Positions 17,759-26,299 of a stretch of DNA of 64,000 nucleotides are shown piece after piece. A program made the translations under genes and the position numbers. Below the pieces are notes generated by a model. That model was not told where the DNA came from, ran no database searches, and saw only the letters and a program-made list of their open reading frames with translations. Source of the stretch: Tolypothrix bouteillei VB521301 (GTDB lineage Bacteria > Cyanobacteriota > Cyanobacteriia > Cyanobacteriales > Nostocaceae). How positions within the stretch are numbered: position 1 is the stretch's first letter; each line of letters opens with the position of its first letter. Where the stretch lies: the NCBI RefSeq assembly GCF_000760695.4, contig NZ_JHEG04000001.1:6826204-6890203 (forward strand), given 5' to 3'.

Positions 17759-18069
17759 GAGATATTGCGATCGCTACTGACAATCCTTGTATCTTGATAA
17801 AATTCGATCGTGAATTTGCGTATTATCTCAAAATTCTACTGATTAATTAATTAGGTTCTTTATGAGGTTCCCAAGCGCAATGAGTCTGTTTCATTAAAAA
17901 TAGTAGTATATTATACCCGTAACTGGAGTGAATAAAGCTATTTTTATGTAAATGTCTCGTCAAATTACGGTTTTGTAGTAAAACTTGTTTTTACATGTGA
18001 ATCTTAATTATGTAAAAAATAAAACTAATTGTATTAAAAATTCTTAAGCTAGGTAGGAGTGCGTGGATC
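17759..18069. other. A/T-rich spacer upstream of a Ser/Thr kinase gene
   Basis: A 311-base A/T-rich spacer with no ORF. A GGTAGGAGTGCGTGGATCATG ribosome-binding region precedes the kinase start. Nothing else was recognised. Confidence 0.4.
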
Positions 18070-19401
18070 ATGTCTCAAGCCCCCGTCATTAAACCAGAAA
18101 TACCTTCAGGAACATTTATAGATAATCGCTACATCATCCAAAAACTTTTGGGACAGGGTGGATTGGGAAGAACTTATTTGGCATTTGATACGCGTCGTTT
18201 CAATGAACCATGCGTATTAAAAGAATTTGCTCCCACCGGTTCGGGAGAAAGTGCGCTAGAAAAATGCCGCAATTTATTTAAAAGAGAAGCTAAAATTCTT
18301 CATCAATTGGAACATCCCCAAATCCCTCGATTCTTAGCTTGTTTTGAAGGTGATGGTCGGCTGTTCTTGGTACAAGAGTTTGTTGATGGTAAAACCTATT
18401 CAGCACTGTTACGAGAACGCCAACAACTAGGACAAGTTTTTTCGGAAAGTGAAGTCCTACTGTGGCTCAGGAACTTATTGCCCATTCTTGAATATATTCA
18501 TACGCATAACATTATTCATAGAGATATTTCCCCCGACAACATTATGTTGCCTCAAGGAAAAGAATTACCAGTGCTGATAGATTTTGGTGTAGGAAAGCAG
18601 ATAGCCGATTTAAATGAAGCGACTAGAACAAGCCAGAACACTTTCGTTGGCAAAATGTCACTGGTGGGTAAAGTCGGATATGCTCCTCGCGAACAAATTA
18701 GCTTGGGATTGTGTTCTCCTAGCAGCGATCTTTATGCTTTAGGTGTCACCGCAGTCGTTCTGCTAACAGGAAAAGATCCTTCTTTTTTAATGGATCAGTA
18801 CTCTTTGGAGTGGAGATGGGATCAATTTGTCCGTGTAAGCAATTCCTTTGCTCAAATTCTTAATAAACTAGTAGCGGATACCCCAAGATACCGCTATCAA
18901 AACTCAAGAGAAGTTCTTACAGACTTATTACATCTTGGAATAGCCCAAGTATCACCGCAAATACCACCACAACAGCAAGTACAACATGGAAATTTGCCTC
19001 CTACTTTGGTAAATCATGAATTTTTGCCCGGTGCAACCAATCGGCCGTTTCCAAACCAACATCCGGAAGCCAATTTCAGTTCACCTCCGAGTCAACAACC
19101 ATTGGAAAATTCACGGCAATTTCCACAGGTTCAACCGCAATCCAACTCCTATCCATCACAGTACCCAACACCTCAATCCCAAGCCCGTGCATATCAACCA
19201 CAATCTTCTCTCAATCCAGCGTTTTTAGAACGCTGTCAGCAAGAACTTGCTTATCGTATTGGACCCATGGCAAGTCTTATAGTGGAAGAGACACTATCCG
19301 AATATCCAAACACCTCGCCATATCAATTTGTTGAACTTTTAGCAAAAGAAATTCCCGACACACAAGAAGCTTTTGCTTTTAGACAGCGTTTGTTGTCTTA
19401 A
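18070..19401 (+). CDS. Serine/threonine protein kinase with Pro/Gln-rich linker
   Basis: A Hanks-type kinase. Gly loop LGQGGLGRTYLA (~27-38), ATP-anchoring Lys51 in CVLKEF, catalytic loop HRDISPDN (Asp152, Asn157), metal-binding DFG (Asp171), then an APREQ segment in place of APE. The kinase domain ends near 300 and is followed by a low-complexity Gln/Pro/Ser linker (~300-380). A compact C-terminal module (~385-443, FLERCQQELAYRIGPMASLI ... FVELLAKEI) resembles a short domain seen at the end of other cyanobacterial kinases and may regulate activity. No membrane segment is seen. It precedes two heme-binding HAMP proteins encoded on the opposite strand. Confidence 0.92.
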   Translation: MSQAPVIKPEIPSGTFIDNRYIIQKLLGQGGLGRTYLAFDTRRFNEPCVLKEFAPTGSGESALEKCRNLFKREAKILHQLEHPQIPRFLACFEGDGRLFLVQEFVDGKTYSALLRERQQLGQVFSESEVLLWLRNLLPILEYIHTHNIIHRDISPDNIMLPQGKELPVLIDFGVGKQIADLNEATRTSQNTFVGKMSLVGKVGYAPREQISLGLCSPSSDLYALGVTAVVLLTGKDPSFLMDQYSLEWRWDQFVRVSNSFAQILNKLVADTPRYRYQNSREVLTDLLHLGIAQVSPQIPPQQQVQHGNLPPTLVNHEFLPGATNRPFPNQHPEANFSSPPSQQPLENSRQFPQVQPQSNSYPSQYPTPQSQARAYQPQSSLNPAFLERCQQELAYRIGPMASLIVEETLSEYPNTSPYQFVELLAKEIPDTQEAFAFRQRLLS

Positions 19402-19410
19402 GTCATTCAT

Positions 19411-19497
19411 CCCACGCTGCACTTCGTGTCAGACGTGGGGCTTCTGCCTGATTTAGCTAAGGAACGTGGTTAGTGGTTCAACTAACCACCAACCAAA
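19411..19497. terminator. Hairpins between convergent kinase and DUF3365 genes
   Basis: CCCACG ... CGTGGG surrounds a GTG/CAC inner stem at ~19412-19440, and GGTTAGT/ACTAACC forms a second hairpin near 19470-19490. They probably end both convergent transcripts; neither has a strong T tract. Confidence 0.45.
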
Positions 19498-20409
19498 TTA
19501 CGTACTCCCCGTATTGCCATAGGTACGTTTGATTCTTTTCATTGCCATATCTAAACTGAGTTTCATTCGTTTGAAAGCTTTAGCAAGATTGCCAATTTCA
19601 TCATTTGTCAGCTGTTCAAACTCAACATCCATATGCCCGGTACTTACTTCTTCAGCTACACGAGTTATACGCTTGAGAGGTACAACAACTTCTCGATTTA
19701 AAAAGAAATTGACTAGAAAGATAACAGCTACAAACAAAGTAGAGACAAGCATTATCATAATGAAAAGAGATTGGTTGGCTTTATCAATGACTCTACTTGC
19801 AGGCAATGAAATTATTTGAGCAGCTACGATTTCGTTTAAATGCCAATTGAATCCACCTGCAGTACCATAGCGTTCAATCATGGTTTTGGGTGCAGCCTCA
19901 GGGGCGCTATGACAGACGAGACAGCTTTCTTTTGTAATGGCTAACGGACGAGCAATGTAAAAAATATCACCACCTGGTAGCTGTCTGTATCCGCTTACCT
20001 CTTTTAAACCTTTATTTTTTCTAAAACGCTCTACAAGTTGAGTTTCAAAACTATCTGCTTTATCTCGGAGATTTGTTGGGTTAAGTGTTGCTTCTTTGTA
20101 AAAGAAGTCACGGTACTCCGGTCTTTTTCGCAAAATTTCAAAAACTTCTCTTGCTGAATAGGCGGCTACAGTTTGTGGCAAAAACTTAGTTGTTAAGTCA
20201 TCAGTAAGTTCTGGAGTAATTTGAGTAATTGTATACTCGCGCACTGAAGACATTGTATCAATGAGAGATAAAGCTTTTGCAGTAATCTCTTCCTTCGCAT
20301 TTTGTTGTAATACCGTAGAAAGTGCAATTCCACTGAAGCTTACACCCACTACAAGAATCACAAGTAACAAAATTGTAAATTTTTGTTTTAATTTTAAATT
20401 TTTTAGCAT
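19498..20409 (-). CDS. DUF3365 (Tll0287-like) heme-binding HAMP protein, copy 1
   Basis: A 303-residue inner-membrane sensor. TM1 lies at ~11-32, then an extracytoplasmic DUF3365/Tll0287-type domain (~40-205) with AYSAREVFEILRKRPEYRDF, KEATLNPTNLRDKADSFE and a single c-type heme motif CLVCH (163-167), TM2 at ~214-236, and a HAMP domain (~238-290). It ends without a kinase, cyclase or methyl-accepting domain. The architecture suggests a redox or gas sensor that signals through a partner. It is a tandem paralogue of the next gene, and Ser/Thr kinase genes lie on both sides of the pair. Confidence 0.88.
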   Translation of the reverse strand: MLKNLKLKQKFTILLLVILVVGVSFSGIALSTVLQQNAKEEITAKALSLIDTMSSVREYTITQITPELTDDLTTKFLPQTVAAYSAREVFEILRKRPEYRDFFYKEATLNPTNLRDKADSFETQLVERFRKNKGLKEVSGYRQLPGGDIFYIARPLAITKESCLVCHSAPEAAPKTMIERYGTAGGFNWHLNEIVAAQIISLPASRVIDKANQSLFIMIMLVSTLFVAVIFLVNFFLNREVVVPLKRITRVAEEVSTGHMDVEFEQLTNDEIGNLAKAFKRMKLSLDMAMKRIKRTYGNTGST

Positions 20410-20528
20410 AGCGATCGCTCAAGTTTAGTCATTTCTGTGAAATATGTTACCTTAGGGTGAAAAAACTAGGAATCTCTCATTAATTTCCCAATCCCCATTG
20501 TCTATTATCTCCAGTCCCTATTTTTGAA

Positions 20529-21449
20529 TTAGTTTTCTGGAGAACTGTAAAACTGTTTTAGCTTTCTCATTGCCATTTCTAAACTAAGTTTCATTCTATG
20601 AAAAGCTTTAGCTAACTTACCAATTTCATCATTAGATACCTCCTTAAAATCAACATCCATATGTCCTGTACTCACTTCCTCGGCTATGCGAGTTATATGT
20701 TTGAGAGGACGCAGAATTTGATGATTTAAGAAAATATTCACCAAGATAATAACAGCAATAAACATCGTAGAAACAATTCCGAGAATCCAGACAGAGGATT
20801 GCTGTGTCTTTTGGATTACTTTCGTTGACGGTACTGATATCATCTGAGCACCGACGATTTCGTGCAACTTCCACCCAAATCCGTTAGCTGTACCATATCG
20901 GTCAAGCATAGTTTTGGGTGCAACATTAGAAGTGCTGTGACACTCCAAACATTTTGATTCAGTAACTGCTAGCGGGCGAGCAATATAAAAAATCTCTCCT
21001 CCTGGTATTTCACGGAATCCATTCAATTCTTTTAACTTTGTGTTTTTTCGGAATTGCTCAACCACTTTGGTTTCAAAACTATCCGCCTTATCCCGCAAAT
21101 TTGTTGGATTCAGCGTTGCTTCCTTGTAATAAAAATCTTTATATTCTGCTTTTGTTCGCAAAACTTCAAAAACTTCTCTTGCTGAGTAAGCGGGTACACT
21201 TTGGGGTACAAAATCAACTTCTAATTTATCAGCTAACTTTAAATTGACCTGTTGATTTGTATAATCACGGACAGAACTCATGGTTTCCATAATCAACAAG
21301 GCTGTCGCTGTTATTTCTTGTCTTGCATTGTGCTTGAGAACGGCAGACAAACCCAAACCACCCAAGCTTAAACCTACTACAACTACAATCAGCAGCAAAA
21401 TTGTTAATTTTTGTCTCAAATTTAGATGTTCAAGCATAAGTACAGACAT
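20529..21449 (-). CDS. DUF3365 (Tll0287-like) heme-binding HAMP protein, copy 2
   Basis: A 306-residue paralogue of the downstream gene, similar over its full length: TM1 ~14-37, DUF3365 domain with AYSAREVFEVLRTKAEYKDF and KEATLNPTNLRDKADSFE, heme motif CLECH (167-171), TM2 ~215-240, then HAMP (~240-295). It also lacks an output domain. The two genes are 119 bases apart and probably co-transcribed, this copy first. The start may be the Met at residue 5 (MLEHLNLRQK). Presumably a tandem duplication, with divergence concentrated in the soluble domain and the tail. Confidence 0.88.
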   Translation of the reverse strand: MSVLMLEHLNLRQKLTILLLIVVVVGLSLGGLGLSAVLKHNARQEITATALLIMETMSSVRDYTNQQVNLKLADKLEVDFVPQSVPAYSAREVFEVLRTKAEYKDFYYKEATLNPTNLRDKADSFETKVVEQFRKNTKLKELNGFREIPGGEIFYIARPLAVTESKCLECHSTSNVAPKTMLDRYGTANGFGWKLHEIVGAQMISVPSTKVIQKTQQSSVWILGIVSTMFIAVIILVNIFLNHQILRPLKHITRIAEEVSTGHMDVDFKEVSNDEIGKLAKAFHRMKLSLEMAMRKLKQFYSSPEN

Positions 21450-22107
21450 GTGAAATAAAAAGTATATATCTTTCTCCGTCTACTTTCAGCCTGCTGCGTT
21501 CTGTCTTTCTTTATGTAGAACAGATGTTATTTTTGTACAAACAGAATTAAAGAAAAAACATATCCAGCGCTTTGCATCTAAATAAGGTACACCCCTTTCC
21601 AACCCTCCTTCCCCGATGCTTGGATGTGCCATAGCAGGGGTGGGGTATTTCTGTACTTCACCAAGTTGAAATCTGCTGTATAACTACAAAAAAATGTTCC
21701 AATATTCCGGATTATAGTTAGTTTTTTCTTAAATGAAAGAACAGGCAATATTCCTTAATTTTTTAAACTCACGATATTGTATAATAAGATACTGTCATTG
21801 TAAAGCTATCTTAAATCATTTTAAAAAAGTTCTCTTTTTTAGATTCCCCTAGAATCCGAGCAGCTAATAATTTTGCTCCAACAAATAGGAGCCCTACAGC
21901 CCCAAAAGTTATCATTAATCAAATCTTAAAATTTTCTTAGTTTTCAATTGATTGATATTTTAAAGATAATGTAAAAAAAGTTTGCCACAATATGACCTTT
22001 AAATCCTCACTGTATATTAGTTTTGGCTCAAAAAGAACGGGGTTCCCCAGTCAATCTCAATCTTATAACTGTGCCACAATAAATACAGAATTTGGCGATT
22101 ACTACGA
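21450..22107. other. Spacer between DUF3365 copy 2 and the WD40 kinase gene
   Basis: A 658-base A/T-rich divergent spacer. It carries a C-rich patch near 21590-21650 and a short TGTAAAAAAAGTTTGCC segment, but no ORF, tRNA or clear hairpin was recognised. It must hold two divergent promoters. Confidence 0.4.
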
Positions 22108-23982
22108 ATGGTCTGGAATCCAGGAAAACAGTTGTTTGGGGGACGGTATATTATTGTAGGGAAACTAGGCGAAGGAGGAATTGGTATAACCTACCTCGTC
22201 AGAAATGAACAGAAAGAACTGCGGGTTATTAAAACACTTAGAGAAGAACTCTTGAATAAGGCTGCCTGGAAGCCACACCAAGTGAAATTGAAGCAAGATT
22301 TTCGTGATGAAGCCGTTCGGCTTGCTGTTTGTCGCCATCCTCATATCGTGCAGATAGAAAATATTTTTGATGAAGATAATCTTCCTTGCATAGTTATGGA
22401 GTATATTGAGGGCGAAGACTTGAGCAACCGAGTCCGTCGTTTGGGAGTTTTATCAGAAACAGAGGCATTGTTATATATCCAACAAGTTGGTAATGCATTA
22501 AAAGTTATTCATAGTAAAGGTTTGCTACATAGAGATATCAAACCACGCAATATTATGATTCGTGCTGACAAAAATGAAGCCGTACTGATTGACTTTGGCA
22601 TTGCCAGAGAATTTATTCCCAATGCAGTCCAAAGGCATACAGTCTACCGTACTCCTGGTTTTGCTCCTCCGGAACAATATGAATTGGAAGCACCAAGAGG
22701 AGAATATATTGACGTATATGCTCTGGCTGCCACATTGTATAACACATTAACAGGCGTTTTACCGAGGAATTCGGTTGATATCAGCAATGAAACTCCTCTA
22801 GAATCACCACGACAGTATAATCCCAATATCAGCAATAGAGTTAATGAAGCAATTTTGCGGGGAATGGATTTACAACCCAATTCTCGCCCCCAATCCGTGC
22901 AACAATGGCTGGACTTGCTTTTTGGAGATGACGAACTTCCCCCGACACCTTTGCTTTCCTCCAACCTTCACTCTCAACGCCCTACACCTCAAGTCTTTAC
23001 TGGCAGGCACTTATTTGCCCCTACTCCTGCTCCCCCTTCTTCAGAAACTTCTTTGCAATGGCAGTGCGTCTGTACTATTAACGGACATACCAGTATGGTT
23101 CACGCTGTTGCTATTAGTCCTGATGGTCAAGCGATCGCCAGTGGAAGTAACGATCACACAGTGAAATTGTGGCAGTTGAGCAACGGAAAACTCATACGTA
23201 CTTTTGGTCGTTGGTTTTCGGGTCATTCCAATATGGTGAATGCAGTTGCTTTTAGCCCTGATGGGCAGTTGCTTGCCAGTGCCAGTTCTGATGAAACAAT
23301 TAAGTTATGGCAAATAAACACGGGCAAAGAAATTCGCACGTTCACCGGTCATTCCAACTGGGTCAATTCAGTGACCTTTAGTCCCATCCCTCCAGATTCT
23401 TTGTATCAACCGGGACCTGGGCGAATGTTTGCTAGTTGTGGGGCGGACGGCACAATCAAGTTGTGGCTGGCTGGCACAACTGTAGAAATCCGCAGTTTCA
23501 TAGGACATACCGATTCAGTGTTGTCAATCGCCTTTAGCCAAGATGGTCAGCTTTTAGCAAGTGGTAGTGCTGACTGTTCGCTCAAGGTATGGCACGTCAG
23601 TACGGGTACAGAGCTCCACACCTTCACAGGTCATTCTTTCTTTGTAAACTCCGTTGCCTTCAGCCCCAATGGGCAAATTATAGCAAGTGGCAGTGCTGAT
23701 AATACAATCAAACTTTGGAACGTTAACACAAAACAAGAGATTCTAACCTTAGCTGGTCATTCTGACTCAGTGTGGTCAGTTGCTTTTAGTCCAAACGGTC
23801 AACTTTTAGCAAGTGGAAGTTGGGATCGCACTATCAAAATCTGGCAAGTTAGTACGGGTGCAGAGGTTATGACACTTGCAGGGCATACCAGCTATGTGAG
23901 ATCCATTGCTTTCAGCCCTAACGGAAAAACCATCGTCACCGGCAGCGATGACGACACTATTAAAATTTGGCGACAAGCTTAA
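22108..23982 (+). CDS. Serine/threonine protein kinase with C-terminal WD40 repeats
   Basis: A 624-residue kinase-beta-propeller fusion typical of filamentous cyanobacteria. Kinase: Gly loop LGEGGIGITYL (~20-30), Lys42 in RVIKTL, catalytic loop HRDIKPRN (Asp143), DFG (Asp162), activation segment ending APPEQYE. After a Pro/Ser linker (~280-315) come seven WD40 repeats (~322-624), each with the GH ... V.AFSPDGQLLASGS.D.TIKLW pattern; one repeat has a short extra loop (PIPPDSLYQPGPGRM). The propeller probably binds substrates or scaffolds. No membrane segment. Confidence 0.95.
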   Translation: MVWNPGKQLFGGRYIIVGKLGEGGIGITYLVRNEQKELRVIKTLREELLNKAAWKPHQVKLKQDFRDEAVRLAVCRHPHIVQIENIFDEDNLPCIVMEYIEGEDLSNRVRRLGVLSETEALLYIQQVGNALKVIHSKGLLHRDIKPRNIMIRADKNEAVLIDFGIAREFIPNAVQRHTVYRTPGFAPPEQYELEAPRGEYIDVYALAATLYNTLTGVLPRNSVDISNETPLESPRQYNPNISNRVNEAILRGMDLQPNSRPQSVQQWLDLLFGDDELPPTPLLSSNLHSQRPTPQVFTGRHLFAPTPAPPSSETSLQWQCVCTINGHTSMVHAVAISPDGQAIASGSNDHTVKLWQLSNGKLIRTFGRWFSGHSNMVNAVAFSPDGQLLASASSDETIKLWQINTGKEIRTFTGHSNWVNSVTFSPIPPDSLYQPGPGRMFASCGADGTIKLWLAGTTVEIRSFIGHTDSVLSIAFSQDGQLLASGSADCSLKVWHVSTGTELHTFTGHSFFVNSVAFSPNGQIIASGSADNTIKLWNVNTKQEILTLAGHSDSVWSVAFSPNGQLLASGSWDRTIKIWQVSTGAEVMTLAGHTSYVRSIAFSPNGKTIVTGSDDDTIKIWRQA

Positions 23983-24019
23983 CGTATTCTGTATTTACAG
24001 CAAGTTGTTATTAAAAAAG

Positions 24020-24259
24020 ATGAAACACATAAAAATTATTGTAGAAAAACATTCTGATGGTTATATTGCTTATCCCCTTGGCATCAAAGGGATCGTAGTT
24101 GGTCAAGGCGATACTTATGAGGAAGCCCTAGCTGATGTTAAATCTGCTGTCCATTCCCATATCAAAACATTTGGTACTGAAGTTATTGTGGATGAAACAC
24201 TGTCACTAGAAGATTTACCCGTACTAGAAGCTTTTGTTACTGAAATTCAAATACCTTGA
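24020..24259 (+). CDS. HicB-like antitoxin-family protein (no HicA partner)
   Basis: A 79-residue protein with the HicB-type partial RNase H-like fold: KIIVEKHSDGYIAYPLGIKG, VVGQGDTYEEALADVKSAVH and a short C-terminal extension. ATG 24020 is chosen because the upstream frame overlaps the WD40 kinase. HicB proteins normally neutralise the HicA mRNA interferase encoded just upstream; here the upstream gene is the kinase and no HicA-like frame is found on either side. It lacks an obvious DNA-binding C-terminal domain. It could be a solitary regulator or the remnant of a toxin-antitoxin pair. Confidence 0.75.
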   Translation: MKHIKIIVEKHSDGYIAYPLGIKGIVVGQGDTYEEALADVKSAVHSHIKTFGTEVIVDETLSLEDLPVLEAFVTEIQIP

Positions 24260-24340
24260 TACGACAGGGGACAAGGGAGACAAGGGAGACAAGAAAGTTT
24301 CTTCTACCGTGTTCACTGTTTCCCTCGTCTCCCCAAAGCA
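24260..24340. repeat. GGAGACAAGG tandem repeat with inverted partner
   Basis: GGGGACAAGGGAGACAAGGG units are followed within 40 bases by GTTTCCCTCGTCTCCCC, which is partly complementary. It is the same repeat vocabulary as the carB insert. Confidence 0.65.
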
Positions 24341-24420
24341 AAATCCAAAATTGTATAATTCTCCAGATAGACTAGTAAATTGCTAAAAATTGTCACAATA
24401 AGGACGGTAACTCTTAGTTT

Positions 24421-25338
24421 TTGATAATCAATCCTATGGGCTTCGGGATAGGTGATTTATTCTGGATTTTTCTCCTTCTTTCTTCTCTGCAACCCTTATG
24501 GCAGAGACGTCAGATAGAGTTTCGTCGTATTCGTGCCATTCAGCAATTTCAACAGCAACGAAAAAGCCGAGTCATATTACTCATTCATCGCCAAGAATCT
24601 ATCAGCTTTTTAGGGATTCCCGTATCGCGCTACATTACCATTGAAGACTCAGAACAAATTTTGCGAGCAATTCGCCTAACCCCACCAGAAGTTCCCATTG
24701 ACTTAATTTTGCATACTCCTGGTGGCTTGGTCTTAGCAACAGAACAAATTGCTCGAGCATTAATTCGCCATCCTGCGAAAGTCACTGTCTTTGTGCCTCA
24801 TTACGCTATGAGTGGCGGTACAATGCTTGCTCTAGCAGCTGATGAAATTGTTATGGATGCCAACGCAGTCCTCGGTCCTGTCGATCCCCAACTGGGTAAC
24901 TTTCCAGCAGCTAGCATTCTTAAAGTTGTTGAGCAAAAACCTATAGGAGAAGTTGACGACCAGACAGTGATTATGGCAGACCTGTCACGCAAAGCGATCG
25001 AGCAGGTGCAGCGCTTTGTCCGGACTTTATTAAAGGACACTGTTCCTACACAGAAAATCCAGCCAGAAAACATTGAAAATATTATCGACGCACTGACAAC
25101 CGGGCGGGTGACTCACGACTATCCCATTACTGCGGAGGAAGCAACACAAATGGGACTACCCATTACAGTTGGGCTACCTCTTGTTATCTACGATCTCATG
25201 GATCTGTATCCCCAACCCCAAGGCGGACGCCCAAGCGTTCAATACATCCCCATGCCATATGATAACGGTCGCCCAATTCTTCCTACTCCTAAAGGTAGAC
25301 CTTTAGAGGAACCCAATCCAACTCAGTTGAACAGTTAA
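24421..25338 (+). CDS. SDH-type Clp-fold membrane serine protease
   Basis: The protein resembles the SDH family (ClpP/crotonase fold, related to SppA). One N-terminal membrane helix (IGDLFWIFLLLSSLQPLW) is followed by a basic, Gln-rich segment, then the protease core (~50-250) with VPIDLILHTPGG, nucleophile Ser in HYAMSGGTMLALAADEI and VLGPVDPQLG. The C-terminus is Pro-rich. These are predicted membrane-bound peptidases facing the cytoplasm, with unknown substrates. The start is TTG 24421; ATG 24436 (MGFGIGDLFW) is a good alternative. The next gene is convergent. Confidence 0.85.
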   Translation: MIINPMGFGIGDLFWIFLLLSSLQPLWQRRQIEFRRIRAIQQFQQQRKSRVILLIHRQESISFLGIPVSRYITIEDSEQILRAIRLTPPEVPIDLILHTPGGLVLATEQIARALIRHPAKVTVFVPHYAMSGGTMLALAADEIVMDANAVLGPVDPQLGNFPAASILKVVEQKPIGEVDDQTVIMADLSRKAIEQVQRFVRTLLKDTVPTQKIQPENIENIIDALTTGRVTHDYPITAEEATQMGLPITVGLPLVIYDLMDLYPQPQGGRPSVQYIPMPYDNGRPILPTPKGRPLEEPNPTQLNS

Positions 25339-25392
25339 AAGGCAAAAGTCAAAAGAGCAAAGAATTTTGACTTTTGACTTTTCATTTTTTAC

Positions 25393-26094
25393 CTACGGAG
25401 TGGGTGTAGAAGTCGGTGTTGGTGTTGGTGTTTGTGTAGCTTCTGGTATTGGTGTTTCTGTAGGTGATGCCTCAGGTGTAGAAGTTGGCTTTGGCTTTGG
25501 TGAAGTTCTTGGAGTGGAAGTAGGTTTTCTTGTCGGTTTTGGTTTGGATGTGGGTGAAGTTGTCGGTGTCGGTTCAGTTGTTGGTGTTGGTTCGGCTGTT
25601 GGCGTCGGTGCTGTTTTGTTTAAGATGTCCTTTGCTTCTTGGTCAAGTCTTTGCCTGAGTGCTAAATTAGCGATTCCAGTTTCTTGCAAACCAGCTTTTT
25701 TTTGATACAGCTTTACGACTGCTTCCGTCCTCGGACCGTAATATTGATTTTTTGGTAACAGAGGGTTGGGCTTAACTACTAAATTCAAGTTTTTCTGCAA
25801 AATTTCAACGGTCGTTGCTGCAAAATCTTGAGTTTTCTCTCCTGCTACGCCGTCAGCAGGTTTTAACTTATACCCTTTTTGAAATTCAAGAATGACTTTT
25901 TTGGTATCCGCATCAGTCAAAGGCGCGTTTGATACCTTGATGTTGTAGCCCAAACCCCTCAGGACCGAACGGAATTGCTGAGGTGTATACCTTAGGGCGG
26001 CAAACGCCGTATCTGTTACGACTATGCTAGTTGTTATCAAACACGCTGTAGCAATGGTAACACCTGATTTTCCCAACATACACCACATAGACAA
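25393..26094 (-). CDS. Peptidoglycan-binding-like protein with Thr/Pro-rich tail
   Basis: A 233-residue secreted protein. It has a signal peptide (TIATACLITTSIVVTDTAFA, ~12-32). Two PG_binding_1-like modules follow: FRSVLRGLGYNIKVSNAPLT with ILEFQKGYKLKPADGVAG, and LQKNLNLVVKPNPLLPKNQY with VVKLYQKKAGLQETGI. The C-terminal ~75 residues are nearly all Pro, Thr, Ser, Lys and Glu (PTPTAEPTPTTEP-type), a probable flexible wall-spanning region. No catalytic domain. Such proteins probably bind the cell wall non-enzymatically. Confidence 0.82.
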   Translation of the reverse strand: MSMWCMLGKSGVTIATACLITTSIVVTDTAFAALRYTPQQFRSVLRGLGYNIKVSNAPLTDADTKKVILEFQKGYKLKPADGVAGEKTQDFAATTVEILQKNLNLVVKPNPLLPKNQYYGPRTEAVVKLYQKKAGLQETGIANLALRQRLDQEAKDILNKTAPTPTAEPTPTTEPTPTTSPTSKPKPTRKPTSTPRTSPKPKPTSTPEASPTETPIPEATQTPTPTPTSTPTP

Positions 26095-26299
26095 AACTCC
26101 TCACAATCAAATCAGCTTGGCTATGACGTTAATTAATGAATTAATGTTTCTTTAACGTCTTTAATATCCGAGTTATTGATGATTTTTGATTAGTTTAATT
26201 TATAATGGGTGCATTGTATAAATACTGAACTCAGATATTTTGTCATCTATCTAAGGTTGGATAATCCCTAAACTTCATACTTAATCTTTTATTCTGCAA

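Noticed and set aside
25367..25705. Plus-strand Val/Gly-rich frame opposite the peptidoglycan-binding gene
   Set aside because: It is the complement of the Thr/Pro codon repeats; no domain and no independent signals.
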